Of a stretch of DNA of 49,387 nucleotides, positions 28,701 through 36,300 are shown in pieces. Source of the DNA: Planctomycetaceae bacterium (GTDB lineage: Bacteria; Planctomycetota; Planctomycetia; Pirellulales; UBA1268); assembly GCA_021300535.1 (NCBI GenBank), contig JAJTED010000006.1, positions 1 to 49,387 of the forward strand, in the 5' to 3' direction. The notes beneath the pieces were generated by a model. That model searched no databases and had not been told where the DNA came from. It was given only the letters and a program-made list of their open reading frames with translations. The position numbers were made by a program, and so were the translations under genes. Each line of letters starts with the position of its first letter. Position 1 is the stretch's first letter.

Positions 28701-29211
28701 GCTCGGTCAGCCGGCCCCCCAGCTCTCCGGCGGCGAGGCGCAGCGGGTGAAACTCTCCCGCGAGCTCGCCAAGCCGGGCACCGGCAGCACCCTCTACATC
28801 CTCGACGAGCCGACGACGGGCCTCCACTTCGCCGACATCGAGAAGCTTCTCCACGTGCTCGAGCGGCTGGTGGACGCGGGCAACACGGTGCTCGTTGTCG
28901 AGCACAACCTGGAGGTCATCGAGGCCGCCGACTGGGTGCTCGACATGGGTCCCGAGGCGGGCGCCGGTGGCGGTCGGATCGTGGTCGAGGGGCCCCCGGA
29001 GGATCTCGTGATCCACGCCCGCCGCTGGCGGCAGCAGGAGGCCGGCGGCGGCACCGGCGACCTGCTGCGGAGCCACACCGGCGAGGCGCTGGAGGCGTTC
29101 CGCGCCGCGGCGGCGGCTACCAGCGGGCCTCCAGGCCCGTCGTCACGCCGTGCAGGAGCACGCTCCCGTTCGTGTCCAGCCGGGCCGTCGACGGGGGGTT
29201 CGCGAGGTTGA
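22732..29211 (+). CDS. uvrA: Double-length excinuclease ABC subunit UvrA (two fused UvrA units)
   Basis: DNA-damage sensor ATPase of nucleotide excision repair, which loads UvrB at lesions. The 2,159-residue product contains two UvrA units (about 1-1018 and 1075-2140), against about 940 residues for one normal UvrA. Four Walker A motifs (GVSGSGKSS at about 33 and 729; GPSGSGKTS at about 1101 and 1808) and four ABC signatures (LSGGESQ, LSGGEAQ, LSGGELQ, LSGGEAQ) are present. The zinc-finger CxxC pairs are intact (CTACG/CPACDG, CEACEG/CEVCGG, CPTCGR/CPSCDG, CEACEG/CEACKG). Fused UvrA of this kind is known in Chlamydia. Three low-complexity inserts at about 245-280, 479-511 and 1443-1533 are translated palindromic repeats. 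The ATG at 22732 is chosen because the upstream frame crosses tRNA-Ala. Its last 95 bp overlap the convergent BBP7 gene. Confidence 0.95.
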   Translation: MHVPPIVVKGAREHNLRDVTVGLPRGRLVCLAGVSGSGKSSLAFDTLYAEGQRRYVESLSTFARQFLGQLPRPDVDSVTGLSPAISIAQKSAGTNPRSTVATMTEIHDFLRVLYARVGTAHCPTCDAVLEAQPRDQIVERIIAARAGQPVMVLAPLVREAKGEHRDLFTDLVRQGFTRARVDGAVCRVEDPPALEKQLKHTIDVVVDRLVPTEATRSRLAEAVELALRTGGGQVIVAAEPAREGGQAGRRPGEDASGGSSAATAPSTRPASGKRGGGGGDLVLSSRYACTACGVSYDTPEPQLFSFNSPQGACPACDGLGDIYGIDPAKLVTEPAKTLRKGAIGVLGSFRDMPRWMRRLLTGVAAHAEAKKKLPPGTLLDTPWQELTAAQKRIWLDGTGLEEIQLAWRRGRAERGAKTKFEGIRALLANRWRNAKSGIMRRMLEKLMSVTPCHACHGARLSPQARAVRITTAVKGWGQGTIAPALSPRARERGTSKPLPPGEAGRRPGEGASPGTELSLDALCSLPIADARAFLADLALDGTQRVIAVELLKEINGRLAFLDQVGLGYLALDRKAPTLSGGESQRIRLAAQIGSGLSGVLYVLDEPSIGLHPRDNVKLLGALEALRDKGNTVVVVEHDEDTIRAADWVVDFGPGPGKRGGEVVAAGTPDDVARSPRSVTGAFLAGRDGIPVPAARRKPNGKQLVLKGVRHNNLKGVDVEIPLGLLVCVTGVSGSGKSSLVGDVLEPELRRLLGSEAAIPGAFDSIHGADALDKVIVIDQSPIGRTPRSNPATYVKVWDDIRDLFTMLPEAKKRGWKAGRFSFNVAGGRCEACEGNGSVRLDMDFLADVWTTCEVCGGARFAKDTLEVRWKGKNVAELLAMEIGEALELFAEAPDIARKLQTLHDVGLDYLHLGQPSPTLSGGEAQRVKLSRELARRSTGQTLYILDEPTTGLHMADVRQLLAVLERLVEAGNTVLVVEHNLDVVKRADWVIDLGPEGGAGGGRIVAAGTPEQVAKVKASHTARALAPILAAGRAKARPARKPAVRRKPAADPAAAVRAMLATVTKSSRDPGPPAITIRGAALHNLKHVDLDVPRGALTVCCGPSGSGKTSLAFDTLYAEGQRRYVESLSPYARQFVGQVPKPLFEKIEGLAPAVAIEQRGGTSTPRSTVGTLTEMYDHFRVLAARLGTMHCPACGTPVGAQSVDQTVERLLAHGADTRLMLLAPTELKVGQTPEALFAALQAAGHVRVRIDGRTVRLDDKPVVDRKRKSRIEIVIDRVTAAPADRSRLAQSVEAGFAAGNGTLLVARAVDGVDEPDWPVEVYSRRLACPTCGRGFKPLEPRQFSFNSPLGWCPSCDGLGTRTGVDRKALVRDPALSLGDGALDLWPTLQGPAARQVGRLMLEALCRATGLPLDVPLADLSGLQQRVLFEGTGEKWIDVPVPSGGPPTGRHPHPGPLPEGEGEGKSLLAQPNEVTSPRRQSKGATPTISPLPLGEGGRRPGEGAPKDSMDTQPVAVSAARSPGRKPGDSGSPPSPVWFSFQFQGLEAACEEAARLVAALRGKVDAVMDEVPCSECGGSRLADVAAAVTLWGRPLDVWCRMPLGRLQRELAAVELAADEKKIAGDLLRELTNRTAFLVDVGLDYLDLARPAGSLSGGELQRIRLAAQVGSGLTGVLYVLDEPTIGLHPRDTHRLVAALGKLRDLGNTVVVVEHDRDVVAAADEAVDFGPGSGRDGGTIVAHGPPAKLAGMKTSVTGPYLADKRACDAVLARKKALGRREPAGWIEVRGIAHRTLRGLDVRFPLGVLAAVTGPSGSGKTSLVLEVLWRAAARRLHAAREQPGRHAAVKGLEAIDRVILVDQEAIGVTPGSTPATYTGVFDHIRQLFANVPESRTRGFMPRTFSFNVAGGRCEACEGLGQRRVEMHFLPDVWVECEACKGRRYSAETLHAKWHGKSIADVLEMSVADAAAFFAPVPPIARILSTLVDVGLGYVTLGQPAPQLSGGEAQRVKLSRELAKPGTGSTLYILDEPTTGLHFADIEKLLHVLERLVDAGNTVLVVEHNLEVIEAADWVLDMGPEAGAGGGRIVVEGPPEDLVIHARRWRQQEAGGGTGDLLRSHTGEALEAFRAAAAATSGPPGPSSRRAGARSRSCPAGPSTGGSRG
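23464..23570. repeat. Palindromic repeat ends inserted in frame in uvrA (insert 1)
   Basis: GGCCGGGTGAGGATGCC (right end of the element) followed by GCACCCTCAACCCGGCCC (left end). It is translated as a Gly/Arg/Pro/Ser-rich linker just before the first zinc finger of UvrA unit 1. The ends are related to those of the copies at 24166 and 27077 but arranged right-end then left-end. Confidence 0.7.
24166..24263. repeat. Palindromic repeat inserted in frame in uvrA (insert 2)
   Basis: A 98-bp element with imperfect terminal inverted repeats (GGCACCATCGCCCCGGCC at left, GGCCGGGTGAGGGTGC at right) and inner arms CCTCTCCC and GGGAGAGG. It is translated in the loop between LSPQARAVRITTAVKGW and LSLDALCSLP. 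Confidence 0.8.
27077..27240. repeat. MITE-like palindromic repeat inserted in frame in uvrA (insert 3)
   Basis: A 164-bp element with perfect 13-bp terminal inverted repeats, GGCACCCTCACCC (27077-27089) and GGGTGAGGGTGCC (27228-27240). Matching inner arms CTCTCCCAGAGGGAGAGGG and their complement flank a unique centre of about 65 bp. It is read through in frame in the second UvrA unit. Confidence 0.85.
27285..27318. repeat. Terminator-type palindromic arm inside uvrA
   Basis: The same family as the arms near 9822, 10003 and 13398: AAGAAGCCCCGG, a GGAA centre, then CCCGGGGACTCCGGG. It is translated as RSPGRKPGDSG. Its T-tract lies on the minus strand only, so it should not stop uvrA transcription. 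Confidence 0.8.
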
Positions 29212-30481
29212 GGTTCGTGACCGAAAGCTGGTTGGCCGGCACGGCCACCCCGCTCAGCCAGAACAGCGAGTAGCCCAGCCGCCAGGCGAGCCAGTTGGTG
29301 AGCTGCAAGTTTCCGTTGACGCCGAGCTCTCCGAAGAACGCGATGCCGTCGGCCTGGGCTCGCACCGATTCGAACGAACCGAGGCTGTCCTGGTACTTCG
29401 AGGCTTGCGCGGCGTGGTTGAGGAACGCACCGGCCTTTCCGATGCCGTTGACGTTGAACGTCGAGCCGGTCCAAAGGCCGAGGTCCATGCCGAGCTGACC
29501 GCCGTAGAGGTTGTTGATCGTGTCGGTGCGGAACAGGCTGGTGAAGGCACTGCCCGCGGCAACCTCGTCCACGTGCAGCTGCTGGTCCCATTCCACCCAG
29601 CGGAAGCCGGCCAGCCAGGTGATCGGGCACCAGCATTCCCGCTTCCGCCAATTCAGTTCGGCCGACTGGATGCCGGCCCGCGTGAAGATGGTTGCCGAGT
29701 CGAAGACGGTGTCGGTGTCGATGGGGAACGTGTTGCCGGCCAGGTTGTTCTCGACGATGAACCCGGGGCGACTCGTGGCCTGGCCGGTGAACGGCCGGAC
29801 CTGGAAGTAGTTGCCCTCGATCGCATGGCACTGGTTAAAGTTGTAGATCAGTCCCACCCGCGGACCGGCCGACATCGGCGGCTGGGCCTGATTCGCGTTC
29901 AGGGCCGTGGGGCCGACGACGTCGGTGACCGGATCGTAGGAATTGAGCAGCGGCCGGCTCGCAATGTTGGCCGGCCAGAGCATCAGGGCGTCGATCTGCA
30001 CCACCCAGCGCGGACAGGCGTCGCCGCACAAACGCTGGAAGAGGCCCGCAACATGGCTGTATCGGCCGCAGCCGGCACCGCCGCACGCGCCGCAGGCATT
30101 CTCCCCTTCGCAGCCAACGCCGGATCCGTCGAGGCATGTGGTCCCGTTGGCGACTTCCCACGCCTGCCCACTGGTCCACGTCTCGACGTCGCCGCCTGGG
30201 CCGGCCGCCGGTTGCTGCACCGGGAGCGCCTCGGGGTCTGCGGACGGCACGAGCACCGAATCGTTCGCGGTGCGAACGGATCTGCGCTGGAGAGTCTGCG
30301 GTCCGGGCTGTGGTGCGACGAAGTTGTCGAAGCCGTCCGCGGCGGCCGGCGTGCCTTCGGTGCCGATACCGACGGCGGTCACCACCATGCAGAGCAGCAT
30401 GATGCCTGTCCGGGACCGCGGCCCGATCCCCGCATGACCGGTCCTGCTGGAACAACCCCGATTCGTTTCATGACCGTTCAT
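29117..30481 (-). CDS. BBP7-family outer-membrane beta-barrel protein
   Basis: A 454-residue outer-membrane protein of the planctomycete BBP7 type. The N-terminus has a hydrophobic segment, IMLLCMVVTAVGIGTEG (about 28-44), acting as signal peptide. A cysteine/glycine-rich patch (GENACGACGGAGCGRY) is followed by alternating beta-strands typical of the family: WVVQIDALMLWP, GPRVGLIYNF, AIEGNYFQV, AELNWRKRE and LAGFRWVEWDQQL. The product ends LLHGVTTGLEARW with a C-terminal aromatic residue, as for barrel proteins. The ATG at 30481 is preferred over one 30 bp upstream because GGGAGGG lies 11 nt before it. It follows the giant surface-protein gene after 246 bp. Its 3' end overlaps uvrA by 95 bp. 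Confidence 0.85.
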   Translation of the reverse strand: MNGHETNRGCSSRTGHAGIGPRSRTGIMLLCMVVTAVGIGTEGTPAAADGFDNFVAPQPGPQTLQRRSVRTANDSVLVPSADPEALPVQQPAAGPGGDVETWTSGQAWEVANGTTCLDGSGVGCEGENACGACGGAGCGRYSHVAGLFQRLCGDACPRWVVQIDALMLWPANIASRPLLNSYDPVTDVVGPTALNANQAQPPMSAGPRVGLIYNFNQCHAIEGNYFQVRPFTGQATSRPGFIVENNLAGNTFPIDTDTVFDSATIFTRAGIQSAELNWRKRECWCPITWLAGFRWVEWDQQLHVDEVAAGSAFTSLFRTDTINNLYGGQLGMDLGLWTGSTFNVNGIGKAGAFLNHAAQASKYQDSLGSFESVRAQADGIAFFGELGVNGNLQLTNWLAWRLGYSLFWLSGVAVPANQLSVTNLNLANPPSTARLDTNGSVLLHGVTTGLEARW

Positions 30482-30727
30482 GGCGGTGCGACCCTCCCAG
30501 GAAGACATCCCGGAGGAGGTTTCGACATCGCTTCGTGCCGGTCGTGACCAACGATCCCGGAGTACCGGTCGCGGCAACCAGGGAAGAACGGGAAGCAGGG
30601 TGAATATTCCGGCGGTGCAACAACCCCGGGCCGGAAGTCTGGGCAAGATCGGCAAACGCAGGCCGGCGGCCGGACTCCTCCCGCGATCGGGCGTAAATCC
30701 GGTCCGTCGCCCGCTCGTCGGCTGGGA

Positions 30728-33335
30728 TCAGAAGGGCCGGATCAGGGCCGAGGCGGCCGACCACGGACCCAGGCCGGCGGCGTTTTGTGCCGCCACCCTG
30801 AAGCGATAGCCGAGGCGGCTCGTCAGCGTCGTAATCCGCGCCGTCGTCGCGTTGCCGACGGCCAGCGGCAGGGTCACCCACTTCGCGGTCGACGTGTTGG
30901 CCCGATATTGGATCACGTAGCCCGTCACGGGCGCCGCCGTCGAGGACGGCGCCGCCACCCAGTTGAGCGTGATCGCGCCCGCCGCACCCCGGCCGGTGAC
31001 GGCGGTCGGTGCCGCCACGGGGACCGCCACGGGCGTGAGGCCGAGGGTGCCAGACGTGAACACGCCCACCCCGTCGGCGTTCACCGCAGCCACCCGGAAC
31101 AGGTACCGCGTGCCGTTCACAAGCCCGGTCACGGAGCCGATCGTCGCCGCAGACACGCCATCTGCGAACGTCGTCCATGCCGAGCCCGCGACGTTCGTCC
31201 GGAACTGGATCACGTAGTCAGTGATCGGTTTCGACGAGGCGGCGGCGGTCCACGCCAGGTTCACCCGTCCGCTTCCGACCGTGCCCGTGAGGCCGGTCGG
31301 AGCCGCCGCCTGGATGAACGGCACCACCGGGCCAGCCTGCACGGTGGTCGAGTTGCCGGCCGCGTTCTGGGCCCTGACGCGGACGTAGTACGTCACGCCG
31401 TTCGTCAGCCCGGTGATCGTCGCCGACGTCGCCGTCGATACGCCATCCCCGAAGTCTACGAACCCGCTGGTCGAATTCGTGCTCACGCTGATCAGGTAGT
31501 CGGTGATCGGCACGCCACCGGTGGTCGCGGGCGCGGTCCAGGAGACGTTGATACGGCCGTTGGCGCCCGTGGCCTGGACGTTGCTTACCGGCCCGGGCAC
31601 GGTCCGGGGTGTCACCGACGCCGATTCGATCGCGGTTCCCGTCCCGGCCACGTTCACCGCCGCCACGCGGAACATGTAGGCGGTGCCGTTCGTCAGGCCC
31701 GTCACGGTGGCCGACGTCGCTGTCGACGTGCCGTCGGCGACCGTCGTCCACGTCGCGGCCGCCGTCGTCTTGAATTGCACGACGTAATCCGTGATCGCCG
31801 CACCGCCGTCGGAGGTGGGCTGGTTCCAGGAGAGCGCGACCTGGCCGTTCTGCGGCGTGCCCACGAGATCGGTCGGCATCCCCGGCACCGTCCGCGGGGT
31901 CAGCGGCCCGGCCTCGGTCGAGGCGGCGCCGGTGCCGACGGAGTTCACCGCCTTGACACGGAACAGGTAGGCGGTGCCGTTGGTCAAGCCCGTGAACGTC
32001 GCCGAAGTGACCGCCGACGTACCGTCGGCGAACGTCGTCCACGATGAGCCGACCACGGCGGTCCGGTACTCCACGACATAGTCGGTGATCACGGCACCGT
32101 TGGCCGCCGGGGCCGTCCAGGTGACCGCCACCTGCGCGTTGCCCGGCACGCCCGCGAGCCCGGTCGGCGCCGAGGGCACGGCCCGCGGCGTCTCGGTCAC
32201 CTCGTTCGAATAGGCACCGCTGCCGACGCTGTTCACGGCGGCCACGCGGAACAGGTAGGCGGTGCCGTTGGTCAGGCCCGTCACCGTCGCCGACGTCGCC
32301 GTCGAGGTGCCATCGGTGAACGCGCTCCAGGTCGCGGCCGCCACCGTCTTGTATTCCACTGCGTAGTCGACGATCGCCGCGCCGCCGTTCGAAGCCGGGG
32401 CCGTCCAAGCGAGCGTCACGGAGCCGTCACCGAACGTGGGCGTCAGGCCAGTCGGCGCCGAGGCCGGCATCGCCGGCGTGTACGGCCCGGCCTGGCTGGA
32501 GGAGGCACCCGTTCCGACCAAGTTCACCGCCGACACCCTGAACAGGTAGTCGGTGCCGTTCGTCAGGCCTGTCACGGTCGCCGCGATCGCCGTCGACACG
32601 CCGTCGGTGAACGTGCTCCAGGTCGCGGCGGCGGTCGTCTTGTACTCGATGACGTAGTCGGTGACCGCGGACCCGTTGGCGACGGCTGCCGTCCAACTGA
32701 GCATGACCTGCGAATTCCCGGCGACGCCCGCCAGCCCCGTCGGTGCCGAGGGCACGGCCCGCGGTGTCTCCGTCACCTCGCTCGAGTACGTTCCCGTGCC
32801 GACGCCGTTGACGGCCGCCACGCGGAACCGGTAGGCGGTGCCGTTTGTAAGCCCGGTGACAGTCGCCGTCAGCCCGGTGCCGACACCGTCGGCGAAGGTC
32901 ATCCACGACGATCCGATGACGTCGGTCCGGTACTCGACCACGTAGTCCGTGATCGGCGTTCCGCCGTCCGAACCGGGGGCCGTCCAGGCCAGCCCAACAG
33001 AACCGTCACCGAACGTCGGCGTCAGATTCGTCGGCGCCGAGGCGGGCGCGGAGGGCGTGACCGGTGCCGACTCGGCGGAGAAGTCACCGGTCCCGGCGGC
33101 GTTTACCGCCGCCACGCGGAACACGTATGCCGTGCCGTTGGTGAGCCCCGTGACCGTGGCCGCCAACGTCGCACTGGGGCCATCGGCGAACGTGCTCCAC
33201 GTCGCGGCCGCGGTCGTCTTGTACTGTATCACGTAGTCCGTGACGCCGAACGCGTTGGCCGGGGCCGTCCAGGCGAGGCTCACCTGGCCGTCACCGGGCG
33301 TGCCGGCGACGCCGGTCGGCGCCGACGGCACGTCG
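30728..33335 (-). repeat. Nine tandem fibronectin type III domains in the giant protein
   Basis: Units of about 95 residues (about 285 bp) with APTGL starts, AWTAP cores, DYVI-YKT strands and VTGLTNGTAYLFRVAAVN. Units 2-3 and 4-5 look like a duplicated pair: TPTFGDGSV units followed by PRAVPSAPTGLAGV units. Confidence 0.85.
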
Positions 33336-36300
33336 ACGAGCAGCACCCGGAACGTCGTCGTACCGTCGATGTTGTTGTTGAGGAGCAGGTTGTTCGCCAG
33401 GTCGGTGAGATAGCCGTCCTGGGTACTCGTCGCTGGCCGCGTGGTCGCACGGATCTCGTACTCGCCGAGCGTGAACGCCGAAGGCGACTCGAACACCACT
33501 CGGTTCGTGCTCTCCAGGTACCGGAAGACGTAGTCCACCCCCTCCGTCAACGTCGTTCCGTTGCGAAGGACCGTGAACGCCTGCTTGACGACCGTGGTCT
33601 TGTCGATCCCCACGCCGACGTCGTTGATTTGGAGGATGAACTTCGCCATCCCGGAGCCGGCCGGCCCCGTAAGCGTGACGGCATTGAGCGTGGCATCGGC
33701 GTCCTGCGATCCCTGGTCGAGCGGATCGGCCAGCGTCAGCCAGGGCTGTGTGAAGTCCACCCGGTCGATCGCGCCGAGGTCCTTGAAGACGTTGCTGCCG
33801 AGGCCCGGGCGGGTCTCCTGGCCGGGGTCGTCAGACCGCAACTGCCCGAACAGGTCGCGACTCGGGACGATGATCGGGGACACCGGCAGGCCGAGTGGCT
33901 GGGTCACGGCGACGGAGGCGGGCCGATCCTGGAGCACGTCCAAGGCGCCGTCGATGATCTCGGCCTTGGCGGCCGGATAGAAGTTTCCGCGGGCGGCGTT
34001 CACGAACGGGTCGGACGTCAGCGTGACCGCATTCTCTCCCGCCACACCCGCTGACGTCGTGTTGTGGAACGCCGAGAAACCGACCACGGTGCTCGCGGAG
34101 CTGCCGTCGACCTGGATGCCCGTCGCCAGGCTCGCGAACACGTTGTTGAGCAGCGTCGGCGAGGCGTTGTCGGTCACCTGCACGCCCACCGTGCGGAAGG
34201 CGAAGGTCAGCGCGACGCCGGTCCCAGCCGCCGTGGCGGCATGCGTGAGCGTGACCTGGGTCGGCGAGTCGATCGACAAGATCCGGGTGTCAGCCGGAAT
34301 ACCGGTGCCGGTGACAACCATGCCGGCCCACAGCTGGGCGGTAGTCGGCACCGCGACCACCGGCGAGGCGGCGACCAGCGCGGCCGAGGCCGTCACCGGC
34401 ACACCGCCATGGATCGTGTTGTTGACGATCCGGCCGTAGGGCACCGGTGCGGCAAGGCCGCTAATCGGATCGCCGCTAAAGAGAATCCCGGCCTCGCCCT
34501 GAGTGCTCGCGATCACGTTGTTGGTCACGACCACGCCGGGCACGAGTCGGCCGGCGTTCACCACCGGCGTGTTCTTCACGACGCCCATGGTGCTCGTGCC
34601 GGTGGCCGCGTCGCGGGCTGCGGCATCGATGCGGATGCCGTACTGGTCGGCATGCGTGATGACGTTGCCGTCGATGATGAACTGCCCCTGCCCACGGGGC
34701 GTATTCTCGTCGCCACGCAGGTTCTGCCCCGGCGTCACGCCGTTCAAGTAGACAAGAGGGTCGGCAGACGGGTGGGGGTTGCCCCTGACGAGGGGCGATT
34801 CCGTGTCCACGGTCCTGAAAATCTGCACCGCCCCGGCGAGTTTGCTCGTGAGACCGCCGTATTCCATGCCGCGGCGAATCTCCAACTGGTACGCCCCCTG
34901 CAGGTTCTGCTGCGGCGTCGTGACGGAGACGGGTGTTCCGATCGTGAACATCGAGGTGTCGGCCGTCGCGCCGGTCACCATCTCCCCGTGCTCGGCGAAG
35001 CCGACGATGAAGTCGTCGACGTACATCCCCCTGGAGACACCGCCGATCGCGATGGGGTTGAACAGGAACCGCAGTTGGACGTCGTTTTCCCCAGCGAACT
35101 CTCCAAGGTCGATTCGCGCCTGCCGCCAGCCGGTGTTCTGGAACAGCTCCTGCACCAGTTGGTTGGGCTGCTGGCCGATGCGGGATGACACGGAGGGGAA
35201 CGCGGGCAGCGGCTGGTTGTCGTCATCGAGGTTTGATCGAAGGCCGTCGTTGCTGGCGATCGTGATCCACTCCCCGCCACCGTCGACCGAGGCCTGGACC
35301 TCCGCGCTGCCGGCCCCGGCATCGATCAAGTAGTTGAAGTACAGGGTCGGCTTGTCGGTGTAGTCGTAGCCCTCGAGGCTGAACGAGTTCGTCCGGATCG
35401 CGATCCCCTCGCCGGTGAAGACGAGATCGGTCGGTGGGCCGTCCTCCGGCGTGGTGGCGGTCGCAGCTCTGTTCAGCGTGACGACCTGCCCGTCGATCGC
35501 CGTGATGATCGTGTTCGGAGGGATTCCGGGCCCCGACACGCTCATGCCGACCTTGAGCTGGCCGGCCTGCGAAACCCGCAAGTCCCTACTGTCGAGTGTC
35601 GTGAAGCTGGGCAGCGTCACCCGACCCGCACCCTTCACCGGCAGGTTGGCGACCTCGCTACCAAAGTTGCTGATGAGGTCGCTGAGCCACTGCGACCCGT
35701 TTGGACCGAGATGGAGATGCCGGAGGACCGTGCCGGGCGTGCCGGGGGGCGTGCCGTCCAGGGCCGTGCCCCCACTGCCGTCGAGCCCGTAGTAGATGCT
35801 CGTCAGGCCCTGCGACTCTGGCGGCGTGGATTCGTCGTAGTCGAAGAGCCCGTCCCGCGTCCGGTCCGGAGCAACGGTCACGCCATGGCCGGTTTCGCCG
35901 CCGCGATTGTTCGTCGCCCGCCAGAGCGGAATATCGAGCGGCGAGAAGGCGAAGCCCGTGAAGACGCCCGGTGCTTCCGGGTCGCCCTTGAACGACCTCG
36001 ACTCCGTGTTGTTGTCGAACACATTGAGCCGGTTCCCGTTGGCGTCGATGCAATACAGCCAGCCATCGCGATCGAGCGCGAACAGCTTGTCGGCGAAGAA
36101 GCCGGGTGTCAGGGGGTCCGAGGGGCTGGACCTGCCGGCAACGTTCTGCGGGCCGTTGGCCAGCGCCTGGAGGTTGGGGATGCCGAGGTCGCGCACGACC
36201 GTCGCCACGGCCGTGAGGGGGTTGATCGTGAACAGGAAGCCGTTGGTGTCCACGCCATAGAGCGTGTTGCCAATGAACGCCATTCCCGTGGTCAGGCCGA

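Noticed and set aside
30728-33335. CRISPR-like or satellite DNA repeat
   Set aside because: The roughly 285-bp periodicity is explained by tandem FN3 domains in one reading frame; there are no short identical repeats with unique spacers.
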